Below, piece after piece: positions 1-9,771 of a stretch of DNA of 64,000 nt; the first letter of the stretch is position 1, and the number at the start of each line of letters is the position of its first letter. The stretch is from Panax quinquefolius. Its lineage: Eukaryota > Streptophyta > Magnoliopsida > Apiales > Araliaceae. The notes beneath the pieces are model-generated. The model was not told the origin of the DNA, did not search any database, and saw nothing but the letters and a program-made list of their open reading frames with translations. The translations under genes and the position numbers were made by a program. The stretch spans positions 32,022,293 through 32,086,292 of the forward strand of contig CM035173.1 of assembly GCA_020205615.1 (NCBI GenBank), in the 5' to 3' direction.

Positions 1-2584
1 TTTGATGGACGATTTTGACCTTTAGCTATTCTATAAATAAAACAGTTAGAGTTTGGTCTCAATTGTCGTCTCAAGAATTTTATACACACCTATACAACCA
101 TCATTAGATTGAGAGACAATTGAAGACTTTTACTCTTAAGCGCAGCGGAAACGTGATACATACAAGATGACTTATCTCAATTCATATAAGTACCTAATTG
201 ATTAATTGATTTTATTATATGTAAATAGCACATTCTGATATAATTTATTTAACAAGGTATAAACATTTTAGAATTTATAATTTTTGCAAATTCTTTCAAT
301 TACATTTACAATTTATTTTTGTCCCATTTTTGTCCAATATTGCAACAATTTTAATAATTCGAAATTAAGTCCAAAATTGTTGAATTTTGGATAGTGCTTT
401 CCAACCATCTCAAAGAATTTAGGATTAACGTTTCATCCTTATATCATTTCCAGAAATCAAATTCTTCTATTTTTAATAATTTAATTTCCAAAACTGTTTA
501 ATTCATAATTAATTATCTACGACTCCGTTTTAGCTTAATTTTGGACAACACCTCCCTTGTACAATAAGGTATCATCTCCCAGAAGTTTAGAGTGAACCAA
601 CCTCCTTTTAAAAATCATATATAATTAAATAATTAACCATAACGAGAAAAATTCTCTAACTTTCAGGGTTTGTATTACACTTACAGAACTACAACATACT
701 AAAATTTTAAGTTCTAACTCTTTGTAGGTTGAGAGTTATCCAATTTATAAAAAGAAGGCAGAAACAATTTTATTACCTAGTATGGTTTTGCTTTTCTTTC
801 TTTGCTTCTTTTATGTTTTTGGTTCATCCTTTTCTTTTCATGATCAGATATCATTAGGGATTACGCTAGTTCTCTCTCTCTCTCTCTCTTATCCTCTCTT
901 GTGGCTGCCAAAATAATAGGGAGTATGTGTGTTGTGTTTTTACTTCTCACTTGGTTATATATATAAAGCTTAGTTCGGTGGAAAAGTTGGCCACCTCACC
1001 TCCTTTAATCCTTACAAAATCTACCACAAAACACAACATGGGCCACTTCTCACCCTTTAGCTGGTTTTTTGTTTTTTTCGACTTTCCTAAGCTTTTGATT
1101 ATTTGAATTTCCTTTCTTTTTCTTTTTGAATTATATAATCTTTCAACAAATAATTTAAATATGTTAGGGTATAAAATTAATTTCTATTAACATTTTTATT
1201 TACATTATATTCACATTACAATTACATTCGTATTTAGGATTTCGAAATATTACAAGAATTTTCAAAATGGTTGGATATATTTTTATTAATGCTAGGGGTC
1301 TCTAGTATTAGTATTAAGAATGAATATTATAAATGTATTTAATTAGTTGATTATTTGTGTTTGAATAATAAATTTAATAATTTATAAAAAAAAATTAAAG
1401 AGATACATACCTTGAACATTTAATAGTAAACTGACTGTCACAACTGTAAAAGAAAATTCATTTTTAAAATAATCTAATGTGCAACGTCCTATGTCATCTC
1501 TACATATCCAACATCCAAAAAGTTCATGCTTCTTTCTGCAATTTTCCTGATCAGAGCCAACATAAGAAATCAATCTATAATAATTAAAAATATTCTACGA
1601 TTTGAAATTATATTTAAATGGATCAAAAAGTTGATGAAACCGAATAGTTCAAAGACTTACATATCCAACTGATGAAGATACAACCCATACCTTTTTGAAA
1701 CGGAAGAACATATCAATTAGCGAGAAGATGAAGGAGAAACGGAAGAGTCGTACGTACATTTGAGGAGTATCTGACCGGGTGGGAGGATAATTATATACAC
1801 ATTGACCATCACCATAATTAACAACTCTTTAATCTACATTTTCAATACTTATTTTCGTTCAAAAACATAAACGTAAAAGCAAAATTATAAACATTACAAT
1901 TCTTAAATAACACAGATAAAAAAAGAACCGTACTTGCTATTTTCAAGCAAAACTTTCCATCCTAAAAAATGAGTCAGAAAATGATTCAAACTGCTTGGAA
2001 GCTAATTATTCAGAAACAAATTTAAAAAATTGCAATAAAACTGTGATTTGCACATATTAATATAAAGTACTAACAACTTGAATGAATTGCATCACAAGAA
2101 TTAATTTTTAACCAAGGATTCTAAAGGAAACTAAAAATGTGTTAGAATAATGATCGTAAATTGTTTAAAGAGGAGAAATTTTTTAAAAAAGGAACTAATT
2201 AATTGTGGATTGTGATGACAATATCTTTTTTTGGTATTTCACCAAACATGCAATGTACATTTTTCTAAGCAGTCAACTCACGGTCAAATTGAACTAACAA
2301 AAAATAGGATTTGGGGAGGGTTAAAAGGATTATTTCCATAGAATGTATGCATCGAAATTAACAGGTAATAATCATCAAACAACTCAAATTACAATGAATA
2401 AAGGGAAAATCGCAATAAAATCATATCAAGCTCTTCAGTCAGGACTTTTATCACACTTATTGAGCAGAAGCTTCTAAGTTCTTCGGCTCAACACAATTAC
2501 AAATTATAAGGTATATTCAAGGGATTTAATTGATGAGAAGAAAAGTGGGTACCTTTACAGATCGAAACTGTGGATCGGAGAAGG
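1..2584. other. AT-rich intergenic stretch, no supported gene
   Basis: No recognisable coding region. A (CT)n microsatellite lies at 871-889. On the minus strand, 1382-1573 is open for about 60 codons (residues include CWICRDDIGRC) and ends at a GT-containing context, with an AG upstream, so it could be an internal exon. I do not recognise the protein and found no partner exon in a matching phase, so I do not call a gene. A possible minus-strand upstream exon near 1680-1720 has a GTAAGT donor but joins out of frame. Confidence 0.4.
871..889. repeat. (CT)n microsatellite
   Basis: Uninterrupted CT dinucleotides followed by a TATATATATAAAG run near 960. This layout resembles a plant promoter or 5' leader, but no downstream gene could be recognised. 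Confidence 0.8.
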
Positions 2585-2592
2585 ATATAATC
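2585..2592. repeat. Target-site duplication, left copy
   Basis: ATATAATC directly outside the left terminal repeat of the 2593-3878 hAT element. The right partner at 3879-3886 is ATAGAATC, with one mismatch. Confidence 0.65.
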
Positions 2593-3878
2593 CAGTGGCG
2601 GAACCAGAACAAAATTTGAGGGGGGTCAAAATTTGAGGCGATTCATCGATGGTCCTGAGCAAATGACGTGTAGGTTCTAAAGCAATGAGGGAGCGGAGTT
2701 AAGATCTTTGGGTTTGATTTTGACCCAGATTGAAAAAAATGAAAAGTATATTAGCTACCAATACATCCGAGCCAGGAGAATCGTATACCCAATGCACAAG
2801 GAGTCAAGATCACTATTTGCTTCGGAATCACTCTCAATTTCTTCACCATCAATTATAATTCAATTATATACATCATATTTCCTTTATATAATATACCAAT
2901 TCTTTTATTTTAATCAACCCTTTCCATTGAAACATTTTAGCAAACATAAGATAGGCACAAATTACTTTCAAAAATTTTCAGAGTTCATTGATCATGAACA
3001 AACCATTTATGTTTTTATTTGTACCATAATCTAGTATAAATAAAAACATCAATTTCTAATCAATAATTTCATCAATTTAAACATCATAATAATTTCATCA
3101 TTCATCAATTCTCTTAGGATTTAAGAAAACAAAAATTAAAAAATAATTAAAGATTACTCCAACAATAATAATTTTAAAAACTAAATTATTAAAAGATTAA
3201 TATAGAATCCCAAATTACTAAATTTCCAAATTGAGAGTCTAATTTTCTTTTTGAATATAACCCCAAATTGGGAGCTATTATATATAGAAACAGAAGCCAG
3301 GAAAAATAAATAGCCCATGTTAGTAATTTAGTATGTTACCACTTACCACACTCGAATACTCGACCACTGAATAAAAAAATAAATAAAAAGGGAAAAAAAC
3401 AATAACAAATTAACAATGAATATCAGTATATCACAAAACCGGAGCTCAATTGCAGAATCGGAGAAGAGGAAGTTGGAAGACCGAAGCTCAATTGCTCAAT
3501 CAATTCTTTGGATTCCCCATAGACTGGTTGAACTAAAGCTCCTTCCAAAGGAATAACTTCAGATGATTTTTCCCCTTTCCCCAATTGCTTTCTGCCACAT
3601 GGCTACTTGAATTATCAGAACCCATCAACTTCTCCGACTGCACTTCCATCTCCGACGAGCTCTCATCTTTTTCCAATGCTTCAAACCACCCACTACACCA
3701 TTAAATGAATCTGTCTTTTATTTGAATCTCCTTGATTTTAACTGTAAATATCCTCCCCGGCGCGGCGGCGCTTGCTGGCTGACTGCTGCCCCCGCCCCGT
3801 CCGGCCGTCCCCTCTAGTTCCGCCTGACCGCCTCCCTACCGGGGTCAAATGCCCCCCCGCCCCCTAGTTCCGCCTCTG
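2593..3878. mobile_element. Tip100-like non-autonomous hAT element
   Basis: The left end reads CAGTGGCGGAACCAG and the right end, reverse complemented, reads CAGAGGCGGAACTAG. Both match the CAGGGGCGGAG-type terminal repeat known from the Tip100 branch of hAT transposons. The 8 bases outside are ATATAATC on the left (2585-2592) and ATAGAATC on the right (3879-3886). That is 7 of 8 identical, as expected for an old 8-bp hAT target duplication. The interior has no transposase and is AT-rich except for a strongly GC-rich right end (about 3757-3878). A second terminal-repeat-like motif lies at about 3812-3824, so the right end may be duplicated or hold another element end. The family call rests on remembered terminal repeats. 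Confidence 0.7.
3757..3878. repeat. GC-rich transposon end
   Basis: About 120 bases of very GC-rich sequence in an otherwise AT-rich window, forming the right end of the hAT element. It contains runs of C, a GCGCGGCGGCG core, and two copies of a TAGTTCCGCCT motif (near 3814 and 3866), the reverse complement of the terminal repeat. GC-rich hAT ends are unusual and may reflect captured sequence or tandem duplication of the end. Confidence 0.6.
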
Positions 3879-3886
3879 ATAGAATC

Positions 3887-4707
3887 ACTGTTCGAGAGAG
3901 AAAATAAAGGAGGAGAATGCTCATTTGAGGGTAATGAATAGTGATCGAAGCCAACGATTTGGAACAATTGGGGTTGAACAGATCGTGAGACTTTTTCAAA
4001 CGATGTCATAGATTCTCAGACGACATTGACGATGGAGAGAACCAAAATCTCTCTTGACACCGCAAAGGAGGAGGTGGATTGAGAGATCGACACTGATAAA
4101 GAGGAGGTGGGTTTTGTTATGTTGATGCCGGAATTCAAATTAACAATCAGATAGACATTATAATACCAATGTATAATACACAATTTTGTTAGTATTTTAA
4201 TGAGGAAGGTGAAGAGATAGTATTGAACCGTTTTGACAGAGGTTATAGAGAAATTAGAAGCGGAAGCAGAAGAGGAAGATGAGGGAAGTGGAAGAGGAGA
4301 GTTGAAAATCCGAAGAGACTCATCGATTAATTTTGCAAGCTAACTAGTTACCAACTGAGACAACTAATTGATTTTTCCGATCGGAAGGATCGCTTTACGT
4401 GTTTTATATATAAGGGTTGATTAAACGAAATAATATATATTATAAATGTTTACGTCAGCTATATTTAATCGCTAGTTACGTATAGTATTAGATGTAATTT
4501 TTTGGGAGAGATGTGTAATAAGTGGGACCCTTCTATAATTCCTACAAATTCCATGCATTAATTAATTTCGCAATTGTAATTTGACATAATTTTTTTTCCA
4601 ATAAATAAAAACTCTTAATTAAATGATTAATTAAAATTTGGAATTCCTAACATTACTCGTACATTTTAGTTATTGTATATATAATTTTAATGAGATTATA
4701 GGATATT
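3887..4707. other. Intergenic, no feature
   Basis: AT-rich sequence between the first hAT element and the duplicated SPH upstream region. No coding region, RNA gene or element end could be supported. Confidence 0.5.
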
Positions 4708-4879
4708 CATTAAACTTAGGTTTTCATAGTAATACTAATTTATATCAGTTTCATCTCATGTATAAAACTGTATGAAGTATGTAAAGATAAAATGAAAATG
4801 AGCAATGCTACGGTGCTCGACAAAAGATTGCTAAATATAAAAATAGATACAAAAGAACGTGTTAAATTATAATTAGTTG

Positions 4880-4922
<43 letters not shown>

Positions 4923-5336
4923 TCCAATAATTATAACTAATTATTACTATACACATTATTTTGTATCTTATTTTTTGTATTCAGTCTTTTGTTACCAATA
5001 TACTACTGAAAGAAAATATGACAGTGCCCAAAATTTATCACTCCATCAGATTCGTAGATGGCAAGTGTTGTACAACACATCATTACAATACAACACTTTA
5101 ATGCACATTTGGGTAATTTCTGTAAATAAATTAGAGTACCGTAACATCATTCAAAGAGAAAACAAAATGAAAGATTGGAGGAGGAAAAATAGGGATAATT
5201 TCGAGACCAAGAGTACTCCAACCCCTCTTTCCCTTTTTATAAATACAAGATAGAATGATAGATAGATTGATTAAGAGTAAAGATCAACAACGTTAATTAA
5301 CACGGCAAATATATTCATGAAAATAAACAGGATGCG
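4708..5336 (+). repeat. Tandem duplicate of SPH promoter and start, unit 1
   Basis: This unit aligns with 5337-5633. Shared blocks are the start (CATTAAA, then a TTTTCA-TAGTAA-type stretch and a TTTCATCTCATGTA block), a GATTGGAGGAGGAAAAATAG block (5165 versus 5464), a GATCAACAACnT leader block, and an initiator region followed by ATAAACAGGATG. Unit 1 is longer because of about 330 extra bases (roughly 4800-5145, including (TA)n at 4889-4919), either an insertion here or a loss in unit 2. The duplicated gene start, ATG at 5317, reads only 14 codons (starting MKINRMRI) before a TAA, because the duplication breakpoint falls just after codon 8. Confidence 0.7.
4889..4919. repeat. (TA)n microsatellite
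   Basis: Uninterrupted TA dinucleotides inside the extra segment of the first SPH upstream unit. Confidence 0.9.
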
Positions 5337-5361
5337 CATTAAATTTCGGTTTTCACAGTAA
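5317..5361 (+). pseudogene. Truncated SPH start in the duplicated unit
   Basis: A 14-codon reading frame. Its first eight codons (MKINRMRI) parallel the start of the SPH gene at 5609 (MAINRMRV). After codon 8 it runs straight into the start of the second promoter unit and meets a TAA. It is the stub left by a tandem duplication whose endpoint lies inside the signal-peptide codons. No functional product is expected, but the stub may still be transcribed because it has its own copy of the promoter. Confidence 0.65.
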
Positions 5362-5514
5362 TTTATATCAATTTCATCTCATGTAAAATTGTTTGGTATG
5401 TTGAGGAAGATAAAATATGACGTTCTAGAATTTTATCAATCACATTCTTAGAGAGAGAATGACAGATTGGAGGAGGAAAAATAGGGATAAGATAATTGGA
5501 GACCAAGAATCCAA

Positions 5515-5515
5515 C

Positions 5516-5554
<39 letters not shown>
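5515..5554 (+). promoter_or_regulatory. (CT)n-(TA)n promoter-proximal tract of SPH gene
   Basis: A CT dinucleotide run passes into a TA dinucleotide run ending TATAAAG, about 55 bases before the SPH ATG. The matching place in the upstream duplicate holds CCCTCTTTCCCTTTTTATAAATA. The TATA-like position is therefore conserved while the surrounding microsatellite has expanded. A CT-rich patch next to a TATA element is common in plant core promoters. The TATA assignment is inference. Confidence 0.5.
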
Positions 5555-5608
5555 AAGACAGATTAAGAGAATAGATCAACAACTTCAATTAACACCATAT
5601 TTATAGTC

Positions 5609-6001
5609 ATGGCAATAAACAGGATGAGAGTAATCATTTTTCTCATAACAATTTTCATTATATGCACTAAAACTTCTTCCGTTGAGATTAATATCATCAA
5701 TGGTCTACCAAATAACAATCATCCTTTGGAAGTTCAATGCAAATCCAAAAATGATGATCTCGGAAAGCATACCCTCTATAACGGTCAAGGTTTCGATTGG
5801 AAATTCAAGCCGTCTATATAGGGAAACACACTGTTTTTCTGTCACTTCTGGTGGGGCACGAAAAATATAAGGATAGATGTTTATAATGAAGATAAAATCC
5901 CTAAAGGAAATTGTTTCTGGGAAGTGAAGGAAGACGGATTGTATTTCAGCAATCATATGCCCATGTTCCCAAATGAATGGCAAAAGAAATATGACTGGTA
6001 G
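5609..6001 (+). pseudogene. S-protein homolog (SPH, S1 family) with in-frame TAG
   Basis: One frame runs 131 codons from ATG at 5609 to TAG at 5999-6001, broken only by a TAG at 5819-5821. The product has a hydrophobic signal peptide (residues about 1-24, ending TKTSS). The plant self-incompatibility S1/SPH fold markers follow: INGLPNNNHPLEVQCKSK, DDLGKHTLYNGQGFDWKF, then after the stop GNTLFFCHFWWGTK and NCFWEVKEDGLYF. In the family these are small secreted, disulfide-linked proteins, some acting as pollen self-incompatibility ligands and most of unknown role. Length fits the family (about 110-150 residues). The stop falls where the family usually has Trp before G-x-T-L-F, so a TGG to TAG change is likely. 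It could be a pseudogene, a polymorphic null allele or a base error. Intronless, as is usual for SPH genes. Confidence 0.85.
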
Positions 6002-6017
6002 AAAAAAAATGAATTAG

Positions 6018-6053
<36 letters not shown>

Positions 6054-6587
6054 GAATGAGAAATATGATAAAATAAATAAATGAGGATTGAGAGTAAGAA
6101 AAAAAAATGGGAGTAGAAAAAAAATAAATGATATATATACACACATATATGTATATGTAGACTTATATATATAATATGAATATACACAGGTTTTTATTTG
6201 TAGGTTGCGCTGGGGAAATTTCAAGAACGTGCGTACTCACCATTATGGCGTGCCGGAAGCTTCCTTTAATATTGCATATGTTAATTTCTTTCTCTTTTAT
6301 TTTAAATTTGTACTATTGGTCGAATTTGAAGATAGTACAGTACAAGATTTGATTATTAATCATTGGTGACGTGTGTGTTTGTATGTGTGTTTATATATAC
6401 ATATTAATCTGCAACTTTCTGCCATCTAAGATATAGCAGTGAAGAAAATCAAGGAGTTGTGTTTATGTATAATTTGCAGTTACCACAAGATCATAATTCT
6501 CTAGTCTGCTCCTAAGCTTATATGATCAGGCATGTAATAAATTTCTTACTCTCACGAACATAAACTTATTCCTGGATCACGACAGTT
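6002..6587. other. SPH 3' flank with (TA)n
   Basis: AT-rich 3' flank of the SPH gene. A long (TA)n run lies at 6019-6051, and a second set of TA/CA/TG alternations at 6130-6175. No further coding region is recognised up to the hAT target duplication. Confidence 0.5.
6019..6051. repeat. (TA)n microsatellite
   Basis: Uninterrupted TA dinucleotides just after the SPH stop codon. Confidence 0.9.
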
Positions 6588-6595
6588 ATTATGAT
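6588..6595. repeat. 8-bp target-site duplication, left copy
   Basis: ATTATGAT directly before the left terminal repeat. The identical octamer follows the right terminal repeat at 8825-8832. Confidence 0.92.
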
Positions 6596-6728
6596 CAGGG
6601 GCGGAGCCATGTAGGGGCTCGGTTGGGCTGTAGTCCGGGTTCAATTAATTTTTTTTCTTTTTACTTATATGTCTTAGCCCAGCCTAACAAACAAAAGTCC
6701 TATCAAACCCTCCCAACATCATCCTCCG

Positions 6729-6908
6729 CTACTTACGAGTCTCTGGCGGAAGTGGTTGTTTTGAAGACGAATTCATTGATTCGTCAAATTTGGAGACAAA
6801 TTCACCATCTAGAAGTTCTGAACCTTTGAGAACGTATTCCTGACCGTACACTGGATAGATGAAATCGTTCTCCTCCAAATCGTTCCATACAAATCCGTTC
6901 TTATACAT
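6729..6908 (-). pseudogene. Captured SOSEKI (DUF966) gene fragment
   Basis: The minus-strand reading contains [15 protein letters not shown], then [10 protein letters not shown] and [10 protein letters not shown]. This strongly resembles the C-terminal part of the conserved N-terminal DIX-like domain of plant SOSEKI/UPSTREAM OF FLC proteins, which are polar, cortex-associated proteins of the DUF966 family. Known members read roughly K-N-G-[FY]-V-W-x-D-L then a Y/[14 protein letters not shown] motif here. Only about 50 residues of homology are present, with no upstream or downstream exons, so it is not a gene. It lies wholly inside the hAT element 6596-8824, opposite to the transposase, consistent with transposon capture of a host exon. 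The surrounding open frame extends to 7010 without recognised homology. Confidence 0.75.
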
Positions 6909-7587
6909 TGTCGCCCTATCAACACTCAACCGATTAACCGAAAGTTCTGCTATTTCCTTGTGAGGTTCTTGAAGGGTGGGTTTTAGGGTTTTTTTTTCTC
7001 CGATCAACACTCAATTTATCAGGTAAAGCTCCCCTTTTGTTTTCAAATTGTGTGTATATTCCAATTTCAACTCCCTGGGTGTATGATTTATTTTTCAGAT
7101 TGTTGTTTATTAACTTGTTCTATTTTTTCGCATATAGTCTCTATTTTTCGCTTCCAATCGCAAGTTTAGTTCTTGATTCTGTGTATATTCGCTACTGCAG
7201 GTTTATATTTGTTTATTTATTTGATCCTTTGTGGAGAAAAAAATAACAATATAATTTTGTCTTGCAAAGTGGGAATTCTCTCTATTATAAAGTGTGTGGT
7301 CCCCTTCCCCCTTTTGGTTTTCTAATCTGTTTATGATGTTCCAAAATCAGAATCCCATTTGGATTTTTTTGCTTTATTATTTTATGTTATGCCTATTTAG
7401 GCTTCACATATATATAGAGAGAATGTTTTCTAATATTTATTGTTAGAACTTAAATTAAATTATTGTTAGAGCCTAAGATTTTGTGATTAAATTATATATT
7501 TGTGCTGGATGTTTTAATATTTTATTTTTGATATTATGATTCAAAATGTTAGAGAGATTGGACCACGACACAAGTGCAATTCAGACC

Positions 7588-7729
7588 AATATCTTATAAG
7601 CCACAATAAAAAGTCAAGAAAATTGGTTCAATATCTTATAAGCCACAATAGAAATCTTATAAGCCAATTATATCCAATATCTTATGATTCAAAAATTGGT
7701 TCACTGATCAATATCTTATAAGCCACAAT
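7588..7729 (+). repeat. Internal direct repeats of the hAT element
   Basis: The phrase AATATCTTATAAGCCACAAT occurs at about 7588, 7629 and 7709. A shortened copy (ATCTTATAAGCC) sits near 7652, and an altered one (AATATCTTATGATTC) near 7676. Spacing is irregular (about 40 then 80), so this is a decayed tandem array. Repeated subterminal or internal motifs can bind transposase in hAT elements, but here that is only a possibility. Confidence 0.7.
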
Positions 7730-7849
7730 GAAAATCCATTAATTGAAGAAGGATCCTCTAAATCTATGCGTGGAGAAGGTGGTGGTTGTTTGATTATAAT
7801 GAGGTCTTTTGATTTTATTTTCACTCTATATATGATGCATAAAATTATG

Positions 7850-8667
7850 CGGATTACTGATTTGCTTTGTAGAGCTTTGTAGCACAAATCTCTTGACATT
7901 GTAAATGCCATGGATCTAGTCTCAACTATTAAAGCACTACTTCACACTTTGAGAGAAGACAGATTTGATCATCTCCTTGAGCATGTGCAATCAGTTTGCA
8001 CACAAAATGACATTGACATACCAGATATGAATGCTTCATTCAAAAGGCTACCTATTGCTCATGCCAACAAAAAGAATCGATGACGGTTTGCCAACACTAT
8101 CATTTTGATGTGTTTAATTCAAAGAATAGATTTTCAAATAGGAAGAGTTGAATTCAGATTTAGTGATGAAGCGGTGGAACTCCTTATACTTAGCTTAGCT
8201 TTAGAACAGAAGGACAACTTTAAATCATTCAAAGTTGATGATATTTGCAAGCTTCTACGAGAAATTTTATCCGAGAAGATTTCAATTGAGCAAGAAATGC
8301 ATTATTTGAGATGTCAACTAAATCATTATAAAATTGATGTGCTCGTCATCGAGCTTTCAAAATATGTCTACCATCACCGAATTGTGTCGCATGGATTAGT
8401 TGAAACAAATGAGTTGCAGACTTATAATTTGATTGATAGATTGATTCGCCTTTGTTTTGACTTCTACTGCTTCCACGTACCACGACGTAATCTAACATTT
8501 TCATTTATGAAACATGTTAAACCGCTTCTTCGCAATAAAATGAAAGAGGAGTTTTTAATGATTCTATGATGATTTACATTGAACGAGAGCTTCTTGAAGA
8601 TATCGATTGATTCCGTAGAATGATTTAATTCTATTCTACAAAGCATAGAAGGATGCAGCTTAAATAG
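7850..8667 (+). pseudogene. hAT (Tip100/ZMYM1-like) transposase C-terminal relic
   Basis: Segments in order: SLDIVNAMDLVSTIKALL and the stretch beginning DRFDHLLEHVQSVC (from about 7895); QNDIDIPDMN (about 8011); then 8105-8569 with ALEQKDNFKSFKVDDICKL and an HYKIDVLVIEL block; then NLIDRLIRLCF; MKHVKPLLRNKMKEEFL; and finally YIERELLEDID with HRRMQLK before a TAG at 8665-8667. This order matches the C-terminal half and dimerisation region of plant zinc-finger-MYM-type-1-like hAT transposases. Stops and frame changes interrupt it (for example TGA after 8069 and at the codon before YIERE). The N-terminal zinc finger and catalytic part are absent, so the product cannot be an active transposase. 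Confidence 0.8.
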
Positions 8668-8824
8668 TGTGTTTTGTTTTCGTTTTTCCTTGCATGTTAT
8701 GTACGTTTGAACCTTACTACTATGTATGATTTTGAATTTGTGATTGATCTTGGTGGAATAATTTTTTGTAGATATAATTGGTACTTGGTAGCCAGTAAAA
8801 AATTAATTCCTGACTCCGCCCTTG

Positions 8825-8832
8825 ATTATGAT
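8825..8832. repeat. 8-bp target-site duplication, right copy
   Basis: ATTATGAT, identical to 6588-6595, immediately after the right terminal repeat of the hAT element. Confidence 0.92.
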
Positions 8833-9162
8833 TCTAACATAGAAATGTTGTTTTTCATCAAATTATCAAATTATAGTAATCTGATTCTGAATAGCAACCA
8901 CTACTTATATTATAACCTGATTCTAACAATTTGATTTCCATAATGATCTGAATATGATGATATAATTTTGAAAGGTCTTTGGAATTTTTTTCATTTTGTT
9001 TTCTAAGTCTCTATAAGGAAAACCTTAAAGCGGTTGAATTCCCCCCGTTTATAATTAAGATAATATATAATATCAAACAACTGTTCTCAATACAATGTTT
9101 ATCATTGCTTATGGTGTCAGAATTTGTTTGAGTTTTGCAGATAAATAAATATTAACAATAAA

Positions 9163-9167
<5 letters not shown>

Positions 9168-9207
<40 letters not shown>
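9168..9207. repeat. (TA)n microsatellite
   Basis: Uninterrupted TA dinucleotides. Confidence 0.9.
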
Positions 9208-9210
<3 letters not shown>

Positions 9211-9432
9211 CATGCATAGAAAAGTAATCCTAACTTATTATATTTTATTATTTAAAATTTTATGTTAGTCGTAATTCAATTTTGTCATAAACTTATCAAC
9301 GTATAAATCATTTAAAAAATTATTTTATTTGTTTATTCGGTAAATGACGTTTAAAACCAACGAATTTTCATGTTTTTTCCCCTCTTTCTAACAACCAACT
9401 AATTTCTTTTTTGCTTTAAATCAGAATTGAAG

Positions 9433-9453
9433 ACAGAGAGAGAGAGAGAGAGA
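9433..9453. repeat. (AG)n microsatellite
   Basis: Uninterrupted AG dinucleotides. Confidence 0.85.
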
Positions 9454-9771
9454 TTCCTTTCCTATTTCATTAATGAGTTGACCTAAGTTGTTCGTTTAAA
9501 CTTTTATTGCACATTAAACTGAACCCCCATTTATATTTATATTATTGAACTCATTTTTTTTACCATCTGACTCATTGAACTGACGAATATTTCCAAAATA
9601 TTACAAAATCGCGCGGATAATTGTCTTGACTTTTAACATAATATTTGCTTGTGAGTGGCACAGGATAGAGAGAAAGCTTACATGTCAACCTTTTACCTAT
9701 ATGGCTTGTCAAGGTGGAAAATTTTAAAAACAAAATAACTAATATCGTATTAAACAAGAATCTATTATATA

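Larger units (their letters stand above)
6596..8824 (+). mobile_element. Tip100-like hAT transposon carrying a SOSEKI fragment
   Basis: The left terminus is CAGGGGCGGAGCCATG. The right terminus, reverse complemented, is CAAGGGCGGAGTCAGG. The 11-base TIR core CAGGGGCGGAG is that recalled for Tip100-branch hAT elements. Flanking octamers ATTATGAT at 6588-6595 and 8825-8832 are identical, which is the 8-bp duplication expected of hAT. The 2229-bp element holds an antisense gene fragment near its left end (about 6729-6908), a set of TATCTTATAAGCC repeats (7588-7729) and a decayed hAT transposase C-terminus on the plus strand (about 7850-8667). A full Tip100-type transposase gene is longer, so this is an internally deleted copy. 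The identical target duplication suggests fairly recent insertion or few mutations since. Confidence 0.88.
8833..9771. other. Intergenic with microsatellites
   Basis: No gene recognised. A (TA)n run of about 40 bases lies at 9168-9207 and an (AG)n run at 9433-9453. The ORFs here are short and lack domain-like residues. Confidence 0.5.

Noticed and set aside
1382..1573. Small Cys-containing protein on the minus strand
   Set aside because: No ATG start (opens at TTG), no family recognised, and a candidate upstream exon joins in the wrong phase; noted only as a possible exon.
4918..5253. 111-codon open frame upstream of the SPH gene
   Set aside because: It overlaps (TA)n and duplicated promoter text, has no recognisable domain, and composition is that of AT-rich non-coding DNA.
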